DNA of 32,067 bases. Source: Terana coerulea (lineage: Eukaryota; Basidiomycota; Agaricomycetes; Polyporales; Phanerochaetaceae). Each line of letters opens with the position of its first letter. The first letter of the stretch is position 1. Shown piece after piece: positions 11,294 to 20,849 of the stretch. The notes under the pieces were generated by a model that saw nothing but the letters and a program-made list of their open reading frames with translations, was not told where the DNA came from and did no database searches. The DNA lies in the NCBI GenBank assembly GCA_024811115.1, contig JAKOGH010000022.1:1-32067 (forward strand), written 5' to 3'. Position numbers and translations under genes: made by a program.

Positions 11294-11365
11294 GCCGCTA
11301 TGGCGCAGTTGTTAATCTACTGGGCGCTACCCAGGTGGTCCTCGGTTCAAGTCCTTTCGGGTGCA
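11294..11365 (+). other. tRNA-derived Pol III module (not a functional tRNA)
   Basis: A-box-like TATGGCGCAGTTG lies near 11299-11311 and a near-perfect B box, GGTTCAAGTCC, at 11344-11354. That spacing is typical of an internal Pol III promoter. A CTGGG/CCCAG anticodon-type stem is visible. The T stem is broken, the two acceptor halves do not pair, and the copy is 3 nt shorter than its partner in the right element. It is therefore a tRNA relic or SINE-type promoter rather than a working tRNA gene. Confidence 0.6.
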
Positions 11366-12227
11366 TTGTGGTTATTTCTGATCATCTTTTTTGAGCCTCG
11401 GCCCATTAACAAAAGCATACAGTGTGAATTGCTTTGGTCGTCTGTGAAGCAGTCACTCTTTTAGAGCTATTGTGATATTTAAAATTGATTGCAACTTGTT
11501 GTTCAACTGTGGCAAATGGCAATTATATAAGAATATAGACATTCTAGGCAAAAGCAGCTCTTTTTAGCAATTGTACAGAGCTTATATATTAGGTTATAAA
11601 GGTAATATTAAAGAGCTTCAGACTTGTCATTAACAATATCCTTAAAGCTTTGTGCACTTTGAAAACCAGTCTAATAAGGAATCCATTATGCATTTATGTG
11701 CCAACTAGGCTGAAATAGAGAATAGTAGCTACATTAACTCTAAAAGTGTAATAGTATAAGTATATAGATTAGCTGATTGGCAGAAAAGGGAGGACATAGA
11801 ACTAAATTAGCTTTAAGCAATACAATAATAAGAGTCTAAGTAATGAGTGAGAGCAATAGCAAAATAAGTGTCATAAGCTCTAGATAATGTCATAAATATG
11901 ATACAAATAACAAGCAAATAAGTAAAAGCTAATAATAAGCTACTGATAAAATATGCAATAGTGAGAAATTAGATAAAAAGAAATATAGTAAATGAGCTAA
12001 TGAAAGAATGCAATAAGGCATTGGTAAGGGATAAAAAGTCAATTAGGTAGTAAAAAGCCATTAATAATCAGCAGATTAGAATGTTAAAAGGCAATGGGCT
12101 GTTTAGCAAGCTAATAGATGTAGATTAGCTAAATAAACTATATTTTAAGAATACATTTTCACAAAAAGCGAAAAAGAGCATAATAAACAATTTAGTGTTA
12201 AATAAGAAGCATAAAGCACAGATTAGA

Positions 12228-12247
12228 AAGAGGGGTTTTTCCAGATG
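12228..12247 (-). repeat. Terminal inverted repeat, inner end of left element
   Basis: Read on the minus strand it is CATCTGGAAAAACCCCTCTT, identical to the start of the right element at 16181-16200. Confidence 0.75.
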
Positions 12248-12249
12248 TG

Positions 12250-12981
12250 GAGTGGCGCTTTACCCAGCTACAAGGCCCTAGTCACCTCGCGTGCCAAATA
12301 AACAAGAGCCTAAGGGTGTAACAAGCTGCATAACTAGCCTTTCTGCAGCTGCATTTTCAGATAGCCCTATGAGTAATTGAGAAGAACTAGGCTGGGCCGT
12401 TGCGGATCTAGTTTGACATACCTGCTGTATGCCATACGGACGCTTTTAGGAGCCCATGGATCACTTGGGTGGGAAAGGCTACGGCAACCAGCGAACACAT
12501 CTCTCTGTAAGCATGTGTGCTTCACGGCCAAGGGAGGTTTGCGTAGACTCGGGCTGTGCAGTGACTCGGACATATTACCGGTTGGCGTCCTTGACTTCCT
12601 ACATGATCACGCAAACTGGAAATTGACTGGAAATGTCAAAACATGTCTTTGATGGTGACAAGAGCTAGATTCTGTCCCGCCCAAGGAATAAGTACCATGT
12701 GAATCTACTGTTTGTTTTGGCTTTGTGCAGAGAGTACACACCTCAATGGAACTCGGCGAGGTTGGCAGATGGCTTATAACTTTCTGCACAGTCTTCCACC
12801 AATGGACGTAAGCAAGACAACGTCAGCGCAGTAATTTGGGGGCAGAGTCGGACATGCACAGGCTCTGCTGTGCAGGGCCGTGACGGACATCTGCGTTGGC
12901 GACGAACAGGGTACTCTCAATCCCCACTGCCCTCGCCGGCCGGCGGGCAAATTGAGGTCGAAGGGCGCCTGTGGCGCTCCC
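12250..12981. other. Unassigned stretch between left element and kinase copy 1
   Basis: Nothing recognisable. Short open frames of up to 102 codons lie on both strands without motifs. Homology with the second kinase region begins abruptly at about 12982, so this stretch marks the outer border of the duplicated block. Confidence 0.35.
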
Positions 12982-15486
12982 GACGTGATGCCTCTGCGAG
13001 GTACGCTGTCCGAAGCGCGCACCCGCGACGCGTTGTTTGGCTCGGCCAAAGCCCAAGTCGAACTAACGATGGGCGGCTGCACTGCTCACGACTTGAACCA
13101 ACAGGTCTCCCTGCCGCTTCATGCCCCTCACGTCAGCCTCTAACGCTTCCTTCTCGCTGTCCTTGACATTGTGCTCGCTGTTCGCCCTCTGTTGCTTGCC
13201 GTCTGAACCCTCGTCAACTCGTGTATATCTTAACGGACACCCATCTCGCTTCGATGACCACCCATGCCCCGCGCCCCGACCTGAGCAGTCTCCCGCCTCC
13301 TCCACCTCCACCGTCTGGAGCGAAAGGCCTGCGTGTTATGTATGATGAAGACCTATGCAGCCGACTGTCGTTCAAAGAGGAGGTGCGAGGCATCGCTGAA
13401 TGTGAAAGCCCAGGGACTCATTAATGCTTTGGCTCATTAGATCGGCTTCGGCAATTGGGGAAGTGTCTGGCTCTGCCAGCCATACATTGAAACCCCTAAG
13501 TAGCAGCCGCGCTGGACTCCTCAGCGACGTCAAGATTGCAACCAAGCTCGTACACAGGTCAAAGACTGCCACCACCAAGGCCCGCGTTCGGTCACTGTGA
13601 GTGTTCACGTCATTGCGTTCGTGCAGCATTGTTGACTTTGCGTAGATGGAATGAGTGGAAGATTGTAACATCTCTGGCAGAAGAACCACATCCATCCATC
13701 ATCGACTTTTACTCGTTCGTCATCGCCGATTCCTACAGCGCTGATTACCATGTGAGTAAATGTGATTTGCCCTGGTAGGAATATTGCACGCTGATGACAT
13801 CCTAGGGCTTACCACCCACGCCTTGTATCTGTCGAAGTTCCTGAACAGTTTGCTAAGGAATGGTTCCGGCTTGCTTCTATCTGGCGTAGAATACCTGCAC
13901 AGGCATGGCATTGTACACAACGACATCAAGTACGTTTTTTATCTCATGGCCATGTGCACTCCTCACTCATATGTCATTTCACAAAGACCTGCGAATATCC
14001 TCCTATCTACCTCCAATGTACCGGTTCTTGTCGACTTTGGCTTCGCGACAACAATGCAGCCCCGACGCCCGGAATCATTCCACAGCAACTTGAGCTATGG
14101 TACGCCAGAATATCTCTCGCCTGAACGCGCTGAAGGCCACCTGCACGACACACGCAAGTCGGACGTCTGGTCGCTTGGTGTAACGTTCTTCGAGATCCTG
14201 ATTGGCCGCACGCCCTTCGAGCAGCTCGAAGGCGAGGAGTTCAACACCAAGGAACAGCTGACGCGATACTGGACACTGACTGTATGCGCTTCTGTTTCAC
14301 TTCTTACGAGGCATATACTCAACTGAAATAATGGTACAACTAGTCCCGTGGTAAATGGGTTGGAAAGTGGTCTATGTCGACTGGCATGGAGAAGCTCCTC
14401 CGGCCGAATGATCATGCCCAACGCAGACTTGCGCTGCACCGCCGCTGGCCGCCATGACGGATCGATACTGGACACACGTCCAGTCACCAGATCCGATAGC
14501 CAAGACCAGCGGGCACACACACCGTACTCCAGCTTCGCTTTGCATGTGCTTTTGTATCGTTGTGCTCATGGCTCTATTATTACAGGAAAGTCCGCCAGCT
14601 TTTGCACGCAGAGTCCGTCCCGCTTGACCCGTCGTAAGATCTTCGACGGCATTCCACACAGGCAGGCCCGTGGCAAGGCTACTGAAGCTCCGACCTGGTC
14701 AACACACTCATCCAAAGAGCACGCCACGTCCCAGATGCACAACCAGAACAAACCCTCATCCAAGGAGAAAGAGAAGGACAAGCCGAAGGAGCGCACGTCG
14801 CGCATCCCCATCAAGAGCTCTGCGGATAAGGAGAACATGCAAGCCTCGGTTACGAGCCCGGCGAAAGACAAAGACAGGACGCGTTCGTCTGCCGTCCTCG
14901 GGCTCGGCAGGCTTGGTGCACGTGGGCACACCCGCTCGCAGTCGCAGCAATCGCACACGACCTCTACCACTGTACCAGACAGCGCGAAGGGGCAGCGCCG
15001 CTCTCATCGCTGCGCGCGCTGACGAGCCCCACGAAGCACATCCCGCCGCAAACCATCAGTGGCGCGGTGTCGCGCAAGAACTCGGTGAAGGACAAGGAGA
15101 ACCAAGGCGGCGCGCTGCACAGGCGCGCGTCGACGAGCCTGAAGGAGAACGCGAACGCGAGGCAGGGCACGACGCGCCGCCCGCTCGGTCCGCGCAAGCC
15201 CAGCCCGCCGAGCTCGCCCGCAATCCGGCCGCAGAAGAGCTTCCTGCATGCCGACGTTGCAGACCAAGGAACTGAGAAGGAGAGGAACAGGCGTAGCCGC
15301 GTCTTCGGCGATCGCGCGCGCGTCAGCGTCAATTACGACGACAAGGAGAACGTCAGTCATGCCGGGAACACGAGCGGTGAGCAGAAGCAGGACTCGGTGC
15401 GCGACCGCATGCGCGAGTGGGAGCGGGAACGGCAGAGGCTTCGGGAGCTGGAGCGCGAAGAGGAGCGGGCACGCGAGGCGGCGGCG
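12982..15486 (+). repeat. Segmental duplication, copy 1 (partner 28677-31170)
   Basis: From the shared GACGTGATGCCTCTGCGAGG to the shared coiled-coil codons, this block aligns in direct orientation with 28677-31170. It includes the promoter region, all kinase introns and most of the tail. Differences are scattered substitutions and many single-base indels. Both borders are sharp. Confidence 0.85.
13254..15486 (+). pseudogene. Serine/threonine protein kinase, copy 1, frame-broken and 3'-truncated
   Basis: The exon pattern equals copy 2: 13254-13382, 13441-13596, 13646-13751, 13806-13929, 13987-14281, then from 14344. Visible parts are a proline run near the N-terminus, the glycine loop IGFGNWGSVW, the beta-3 lysine in KIATKLVHR, catalytic loop VHNDIKPANIL (HND instead of HRD), DFGFA, YGTPEYLSPER and SDVWSLGVTFFEILIGRTPF. 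A low-complexity tail with KEN boxes follows. Relative to copy 2 it has extra single bases near 13497, 13737, 13864-13874, 14397 and 14440, each of which breaks the frame. The tail ends at about 15486 inside the coiled coil. The activation-loop exon (13987-14281) is intact. A shared out-of-frame junction near 14990 is discussed under copy 2. Either it has decayed or the indels are sequencing errors; truncation is certain. Confidence 0.7.
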
Positions 15487-15796
15487 ATGACCCGGATTGC
15501 GCACGTCATGAATATACCACGCGGGCGCAAGCGCAGGCGCAGGATGCATATTGGCAAGATGCACTCTTTCTCACGGCTAGCGAATTGCCTCTGGCTGACT
15601 CAGACTCTCTCTTAGGTTGGCAACGGCTATCGGCGCGTTTGGTATGGGCAAAGTAAAGTGGTAGTACTCACGTTGTGTACATAGACTATGAAATATATCT
15701 CTTGCCTCCCTGTGAATGAATGAGCGCGAGCCGCGGAAAGACAGACCGACCGAGTGCACGAACAACACTCGATGTTCGAGCGGCTGACACGACGGC
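15487..15796. other. Junction between kinase copy 1 and cyclin relic
   Basis: The sequence after the kinase break does not continue the kinase. It holds no motif I recognise. The break replaces the rest of the coiled coil that is still present in copy 2. Confidence 0.4.
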
Positions 15797-15959
15797 CAGT
15801 ATGCACCGTCGAGGCACCGCCTGTTTATTTCCGCCTTCATGCTCTCGTCCAAGGTCATCTTCAACAATGCGACAACCCCCAATGAATGGCCGGACAGGAA
15901 TGTTCGAGCTCAGGAAGATCAACCAGACGGAGCGGGAGATGTGCAGCTATCTGCAGTAG
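15797..15959 (+). pseudogene. Cyclin-box (cyclin N domain) fragment
   Basis: The frame from 15797 gives QYAPSRHRLFISAFMLSSKV and then IFNNATTPNEWPDRN. After a 2-base loss near 15902 the next frame gives FELRKINQTEREMCSYLQ and stops at 15957-15959. This is the middle of a fungal cyclin box: an 'ASK' helix, the NEW/NKSW turn, then the 'L.INQ.ER.MC.YL' helix. The conserved Trp that should follow is lost, and neither the start of the domain nor its second half is present. Cyclins activate CDKs; this piece cannot. A shorter relic of the same segment lies at 18671-18755. Confidence 0.65.
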
Positions 15960-16178
15960 TAAGTCCGCAGTTGACACGGTACCACCTTCCGTTACTCATA
16001 TCTAGAGCGGATAGCTATCGTCTACATGGAACGGAAGATATGTAGTTCATCGTACTAGTACACTATACTCACGACAGTTGTTATTCATGTACATCTGTAG
16101 ATGAACGGAGAGCCGGTAGAATCGAATGGTCCTGCAAGCTCTCACTATCATGAAACGTGAGCACTCATGCTCTCGTCC
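15960..16178. other. Flank of right element, internally duplicated
   Basis: At 16118-16139 the string AATCGAATGGTCCTGCAAGC occurs, and it recurs at 18819-18838. At 16164-16180 the string TCATGCTCTCGTCCAA repeats 15838-15853. Together these show an old tandem duplication of the cyclin segment and its 3' flank. Confidence 0.6.
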
Positions 16179-16180
16179 AA

Positions 16181-16200
16181 CATCTGGAAAAACCCCTCTT
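16181..16200 (+). repeat. Terminal inverted repeat, inner end of right element
   Basis: Identical, in inverted orientation, to 12228-12247. The two inner ends face each other across the kinase and cyclin relics. Confidence 0.75.
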
Positions 16201-17064
16201 TCTAATCTGTGCTTTATGCTTCTTATTTAACACTAAATTGTTTATTATGCTCTTTTTCGCTTTTTGTGAAAATGTATTCTTAAAATATAGTTTATTTAGC
16301 TAATCTACATCTATTAGCTTGCTAAACAGCCCATTGCCTTTTTAACATTCTAATCTGCTGATTATTAATGGCTTTTTACTACCTAATTGACTTTTTATCC
16401 CTTACCAATGCCTTATTGCATTCTTTCATTAGCTCATTTACTATATTTCTTTTTATCTAATTTCTCACTATTGCATATTTTATCAGTAGCTTATTATTAG
16501 CTTTTTACTTATTTGCTTGTTATTTGTATCATATTTATGACATTATCTAGAGCTTATGACACTTATTTTGCTATTGCTCTTATTCATTACTTAGACTCTT
16601 ATTATTGTATTGCTTAAAGCTAATTTAGTTCTATGTCCTCCTTTTTCTGCCAATCAGCTAATCTATATACTTATACTATTACACTTTTAGAGTTAATGTA
16701 GCTACTATTCTCTATTTCAGCCTAGTTGGCACATAAATGCATAATGGATTCCTTATTAGACTGGTTTTCAAAGTGCACAAAGCTTTAAGGATATTGTTAA
16801 TGACAAGTCTGAAGCTCTTTAATATTACCTTTATAACCTAATATATAAGCTCTGTACAATTGCTAAAAAGAGCTGCTTTTGCCTAGAATGTCTATATTCT
16901 TATATAATTGCCATTTGCCACAGTTGAACAACAAGTTGCAATCAATTTTAAATATCACAATAGCTCTAAAAGAGTGACTGCTTCACAGACGACCAAAGCA
17001 ATTCACACTGTATGCTTTTGTTAATGGGCCGAGGCTCAAAAAAGATGATCAGAAATAACCACAA

Positions 17065-17139
17065 TGCACCCGAAAGGACTTGAACCGAGGACCACCTGGG
17101 TAAACGCGCCCAGTAGATTAACAACTGCGCCATAGCGGC
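17065..17139 (-). other. tRNA-derived Pol III module in right element
   Basis: This 75-nt counterpart of 11294-11365 has the same A-box-like and B-box (GGTTCAAGTCC on the minus strand) sequences. The anticodon-type loop is longer (CGCGTTTA against CGCTA in the left copy), so this copy is closer to the source tRNA. The T stem and acceptor stem do not close, as in the left copy. Confidence 0.6.
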
Positions 17140-17421
17140 TTGAGTGTGTTATCGTACAGAATGGTCATAACTTACTGGGTATATTGAAGCGCCTTAACCC
17201 TTCAGCGTTTGGTTGGCGTCATCTTTCATTCCCTCGGTCCCTCATTCCTAACCGACGCTGTTAGCTGCGTCAGCGACCACCTACCGCTGACACCAGGACC
17301 CAAGCGACACCACACAAGAGTGGGGGACGCGTGAATTATCGAGCAAGACTGTTGAAGGGAGGGGCTCCCCTGCAAACGAGGTACGTGGCCCTCTCGCCGC
17401 ATCCACCGCTGCTACCCAGAG

Positions 17422-17456
17422 CCGTCCATGGCCGTGCATGCACGGCTTATGGACGG
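17422..17456. repeat. 35-nt imperfect palindrome in right element
   Basis: The outer arms CCGTCCAT and ATGGACGG pair fully and enclose GGCCGTGCATGCACGGC. It is better preserved than the left copy at 10992-11026. Confidence 0.6.
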
Positions 17457-17539
17457 TGCTTTCATGAATAGGCACCACGCATCCCCCACCAGCAACGTGA
17501 ACACCGCAGCGCGAACGCCCCGCTGTAGTCAAGCACGAC

Positions 17540-18190
17540 GCAACAAGCTCAACGCCGGCCGGCCGCGACACCGACGCACAAGAAGCCGGGCGCGCACGAC
17601 ACGACGCGAGACACGAACGGCGGCGCACAACGCCGACGCCGGCGCGCTGGACGTGGTGAAGCACAGCACACGCAGGCCGACGTAGGCGAGCGCGCCGCCG
17701 TTACAAAGGGCCGACGTGACGACGCGAGGGACCAGCGCAACAAGCTACACAGGCGCTGACGCCGAGAACGCAGCACGCTGCGATAACACCAACACCGGCC
17801 GGGACGTGGCGAAGCACGACGCGCGCAGACCGACGCAGGTGAGCGCGACGCCGACGCACAAGAAACCGGGCGCCGTACAGCACGACGCGCAAGATACGCA
17901 GGGCGGGACAGCGGCGCACGCACGTACGGTGCCGACGGATGCGCACCACGCCAACGCCGGCGCTGGCAGGACGTGGCGAAGCACGACACGCGCAGGCCGA
18001 CGCAGCGAAGCGTGTCGCCGTTACAAAGGGCCGACGCACGACGCGAGGGACCAGGGTAGCAAGCTACCCCAGCACGACGCCAACGAAGCGCAGCACGCGC
18101 ACCGCGCCGGGCGCTGGCGCGCAGGACGTGGCGAAGCACGACGCGTGCAGACCGACGCTGACAAGTGCGCCCCCCGTCAGAAGGGGCTGG
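17540..18190. repeat. Internal CpG-rich direct repeat of the right element
   Basis: Counterpart of 10300-10930 on the other strand. The complement of the marker (CCGCCGTTACAAAGGGCCGACG) recurs near 17694 and 18012, giving a period of just over 300 bp. Confidence 0.55.
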
Positions 18191-18650
18191 TGCACGACAT
18201 GAGGGCCAGGGTAGTGGTGTACGTAAGTATGTTACTGACAGATACAACACACAGGTGGGCATGGCGCAGTGCAGGTGAGTATGGTGCATGGTGCATGGGC
18301 TTACCTGCACAGTACAAGTAGTTTGTTGTGTTAGGTAGCTTAGTCTTGTATGTAGATAACTAAATATGCAATACAGAGCATCAGGTTAAATTAAGAAGGG
18401 GGATTTCTCAGATGATTAGTCAAGCAGTAGTGGTATTATAGCTGCATGTAAGGAACAAAATAGGACAGTAAGGAAACAAATAGCTGAGAAATAGGACTAA
18501 TTGCCCTAATATATAGAATAATTAAGACAATTAGCAAAGGACCTCACTAAACTGCCTTATTGGCCTAATGCATCTATTTATCTAGTTGTGTTACTTTGAA
18601 GCTTATGTGCAATGAATTAGTGCTTATCAGCATGCATTAGGCAGGAATAG

Positions 18651-18670
18651 TAAGGGGGTTTTTTCAGATG
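18651..18670 (-). repeat. Terminal inverted repeat, outer end of right element
   Basis: Read on the minus strand it is CATCTGAAAAAACCCCCTTA. It pairs imperfectly with 16181-16200 and differs by one base from 9806-9825. Confidence 0.75.
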
Positions 18671-18755
18671 AAGGTCATCTGCAATGTCAGGTCAGTAGTG
18701 CTACGTGATCTACGAGAGAGAGACCGACCGAATAGAGCGGGAGATGTGAAGCTAT
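18671..18755 (+). pseudogene. Second, more decayed cyclin-segment copy
   Basis: It begins AAGGTCATCTGCAATG, matching the cyclin relic at 15851. After divergent sequence, GAGCGGGAGATGTGAAGCTATCTC matches 15930-15953. Its upstream half lies before the right element (16164-16180), so the element split this copy. No usable frame remains. Confidence 0.5.
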
Positions 18756-18849
18756 CTCGTCGACTCCGATCTGTGCCGGTTACAAACACCAGTAATACCG
18801 AGTCATTGGAGCGCAAAATCGAATGGTCCTGCAAGCCCTCGAAGACCCC

Positions 18850-20849
18850 TTAGTATAGAAGGACGAGTAGTTAAGATACTATATACAACGAGTGATAAGG
18901 TAAGAGCAGGATGTCGCAGAGTGAGCTGACAGTCGTTGTCCCGATACACGACTAGACAATGGCTGGCGCTGCGCCGAGTTGGCGTCCGTGCAAGAGCCTA
19001 TCCACAGAGCACCAAGGTGCTATTGCAGGGTATAGAGTAGGTAGCAAATTATTTATTGACGCGACATTATGGGGACTACGGTAGTTGATACATGTTCTAC
19101 TATCTCGTGTACACTTTACACGCTAGCCTACGTGCAGCACGGTGACCACTAGGCATAGTGTCAATTGCACATACCGCCGCTATTGGACGGCGTAGCAAAG
19201 CGCACGCTATGCCGACGATAGCGGCTCTGCGATGGCGAGCGGCACATCAAGGGTCTTGTTCTCCCACCGTCGTGAGTCTGGCGCGTAGAACGTGCCTGCG
19301 CTGCCACCCTACCGGGACAGTCACGCCACAACCACGACGCCATGTCTATCAATATCACCGCGTCAGCCATATTGCGACAAATGAGTCTTATCGACGACGT
19401 ACCGCGGCGGCGTGCCCACCGCGCATCGCCCCACTAGTCCCCTGTAGCCCCGAGCGCACGGCGTACTTGCGCGTACTACAAATGATGACTGTTTTTACGG
19501 GGCTTATTACGCGGGCCCAGAGCGACCCGCACCTAGATCTCGACGACGGTCCAGCGATGCTCGCGCACGCTCGTCTCCAGGCCCAGCGCTCTGCGGCGGC
19601 CGCAAACGCGAACGGGCGCATGAGTCGCACCAGCCATTTGCAAGGACCGGCGTCGTAGGCTGCGGCATCCAGGAGGCATAAGAGCCGTCCCGTCTGTTAT
19701 GGACAGGGTTGAGTTCATTAGTATTGCCCGTGACAAATTAAATCAAGGGCTTACCGGCCAAGAACCGACTCTGGCTTGCACCGCGCGTCAAACGTCTTGC
19801 GACGAGACGGGCATCATAACGTACCCGCCGCATACTGAATGCCGGCGATCTTCGATAAACAGATCAGCGTTCACATACATGACTGCCCTCGACGCAGTAC
19901 ATACCGGCTGAGCGGACAGAGTCGGCACGGGTACTGCGCAACGCCACGGTTGCCGCAATATACACATGCTCGCAATGACCATTAAAGTGCGATAACTTCA
20001 AAGTAATAAATCACCCTGAGATTTAATGTTAGTTTGAAGTCGGATCGCAACTCGGTTAGAACGAGCAGAGCCATTGACTAACCTCGAACGGATGCGTTAT
20101 CAATCGGCGGCTTCTCTTCGCCAGACTTCAGTGACCGTCTAGGTCAATGAGACATCAGTAAAGAGCCACGTCTCGTTCAAATCGCGTTAAAATGCGCGTA
20201 CCTGCGTAACAGCCCATTGAACGGTTTCTGAACTGCAATTGAACAGCACGTAAGCAGGGAATAAGCGCAGTCAATAAACCAGGTCACTTACGTGTCTTGA
20301 GGCGACGCGAGCGAAGTGCGCCGAGGGGTCGAGCACACAGCGCACGGGGGCGAGCACGATGGCGATGGCGATGGGCTTGTGGCGACAGCCGCAGAGCTGC
20401 ACATCGACGACGGCTCGAGCATGCCAACGGGGAGCGGCGAGGAAGAGAAGAAAAGTAAAAGGAAAGATGAGACGAGGAGGGAGAGGAGCTTGGTGAGGAA
20501 GGAGCCCTCTCTCCCTCGCAGCTTTATACCTCGCATGCCCTGCTGTTCCTGCGTCCGTTCGCACGCCGGCCGGTGTCGCCACGTCGCATATCTAGTCCCA
20601 CTGCCTCGCCGGAGAACAAAGAGCTCGCCAGAGACGAGACGGCACTTGGATGGCCCGAGGCGAAGCCGCCGCCGCCGCCTCCATCGGCGTGGTGCGAGAC
20701 GTGCCCCAAAATTCCTCGGATGCTGTCCGCGCGTTCGCACCAAGACAGTGGAGCCGGGTGACACACGCCTAGCCCAGTATAGCGCCGTGATCGACTGCCA
20801 GAGACGCACTCCCGACGTCGCAACCGGCTTGTCGTAACGTGTGATTTCT
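18850..20849. other. Gene-poor stretch
   Basis: No product recognised. The 166-codon plus frame at 19158-19658 and the 227-codon minus frame at 20971-20288 lack motifs and splice context. The second lies in locally purine/pyrimidine-skewed DNA (20440-20520). I see no repeat or RNA gene here. Confidence 0.35.

Larger units (their letters stand above)
9806..12247 (+). mobile_element. Inverted-repeat-bounded element, left copy (2442 bp)
   Basis: The element starts CATCCGAAAAAACCCCCTTA (9806-9825) and ends with an imperfect inverted copy, AAGAGGGGTTTTTCCAGATG (12228-12247). The dinucleotide TG precedes and follows it (9804-9805 and 12248-12249), which suggests a 2-bp target duplication. Inside, in order, are an AT-rich outer part to about 10150, a CpG-dense part (about 10270-11160) with a ~307-bp internal repeat, a 35-nt palindrome, a tRNA-like module, and an AT-rich part (about 11370-12220). 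No transposase frame is visible, so it must be non-autonomous or use an unrecognised mechanism. The same element lies inverted at 16181-18670. I cannot assign a superfamily; the TSD length would fit Tc1/mariner, but the target is not TA. Confidence 0.75.
16181..18670 (-). mobile_element. Inverted-repeat-bounded element, right copy (2490 bp)
   Basis: This is the inverted copy of 9806-12247. It starts CATCTGGAAAAACCCCTCTT (16181-16200) and ends TAAGGGGGTTTTTTCAGATG (18651-18670). AA precedes and follows it (16179-16180, 18671-18672). The tandemly duplicated flank gives a pre-insertion view: 15838-15860 reads uninterrupted across CTCGTCCAAGGTCATC, which matches left flank plus right flank with a single AA. 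That supports precise ends and a 2-bp duplication. The AT-rich half is nearly identical to the left copy. The CpG-rich half differs by many one- to three-base indels, so this copy is 48 bp longer. No transposase is seen. Confidence 0.8.

Noticed and set aside
11294..11365. A functional tRNA gene
   Set aside because: The acceptor halves do not pair, the T stem is broken and the anticodon-type loop has an abnormal size. Only the A- and B-box-like strings are preserved.
9806..12247. LTR retrotransposon or Helitron
   Set aside because: There are no direct terminal repeats, no TG..CA LTR ends and no pol or Rep/helicase frames. The ends are inverted repeats rather than TC..CTRR with a 3' hairpin.
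13383..13440. Frameshift plus stop before the kinase glycine loop in both copies
   Set aside because: First read as a shared lesion. A 58-bp GTGCGA..TTAG intron with phase 0 on both sides (13383-13440 and 29075-29132) removes it fully.
17549..18310. 253-codon minus-strand open frame in the right element
   Set aside because: It is not preserved in the left element despite near identity, and it has no motif.
9806..18670. A composite transposon moving the kinase as cargo
   Set aside because: Composite movement would leave matching duplications at the two outer ends. The outer dinucleotides are TG (left) and AA (right), and each element has its own matching pair, so two independent insertions fit better.
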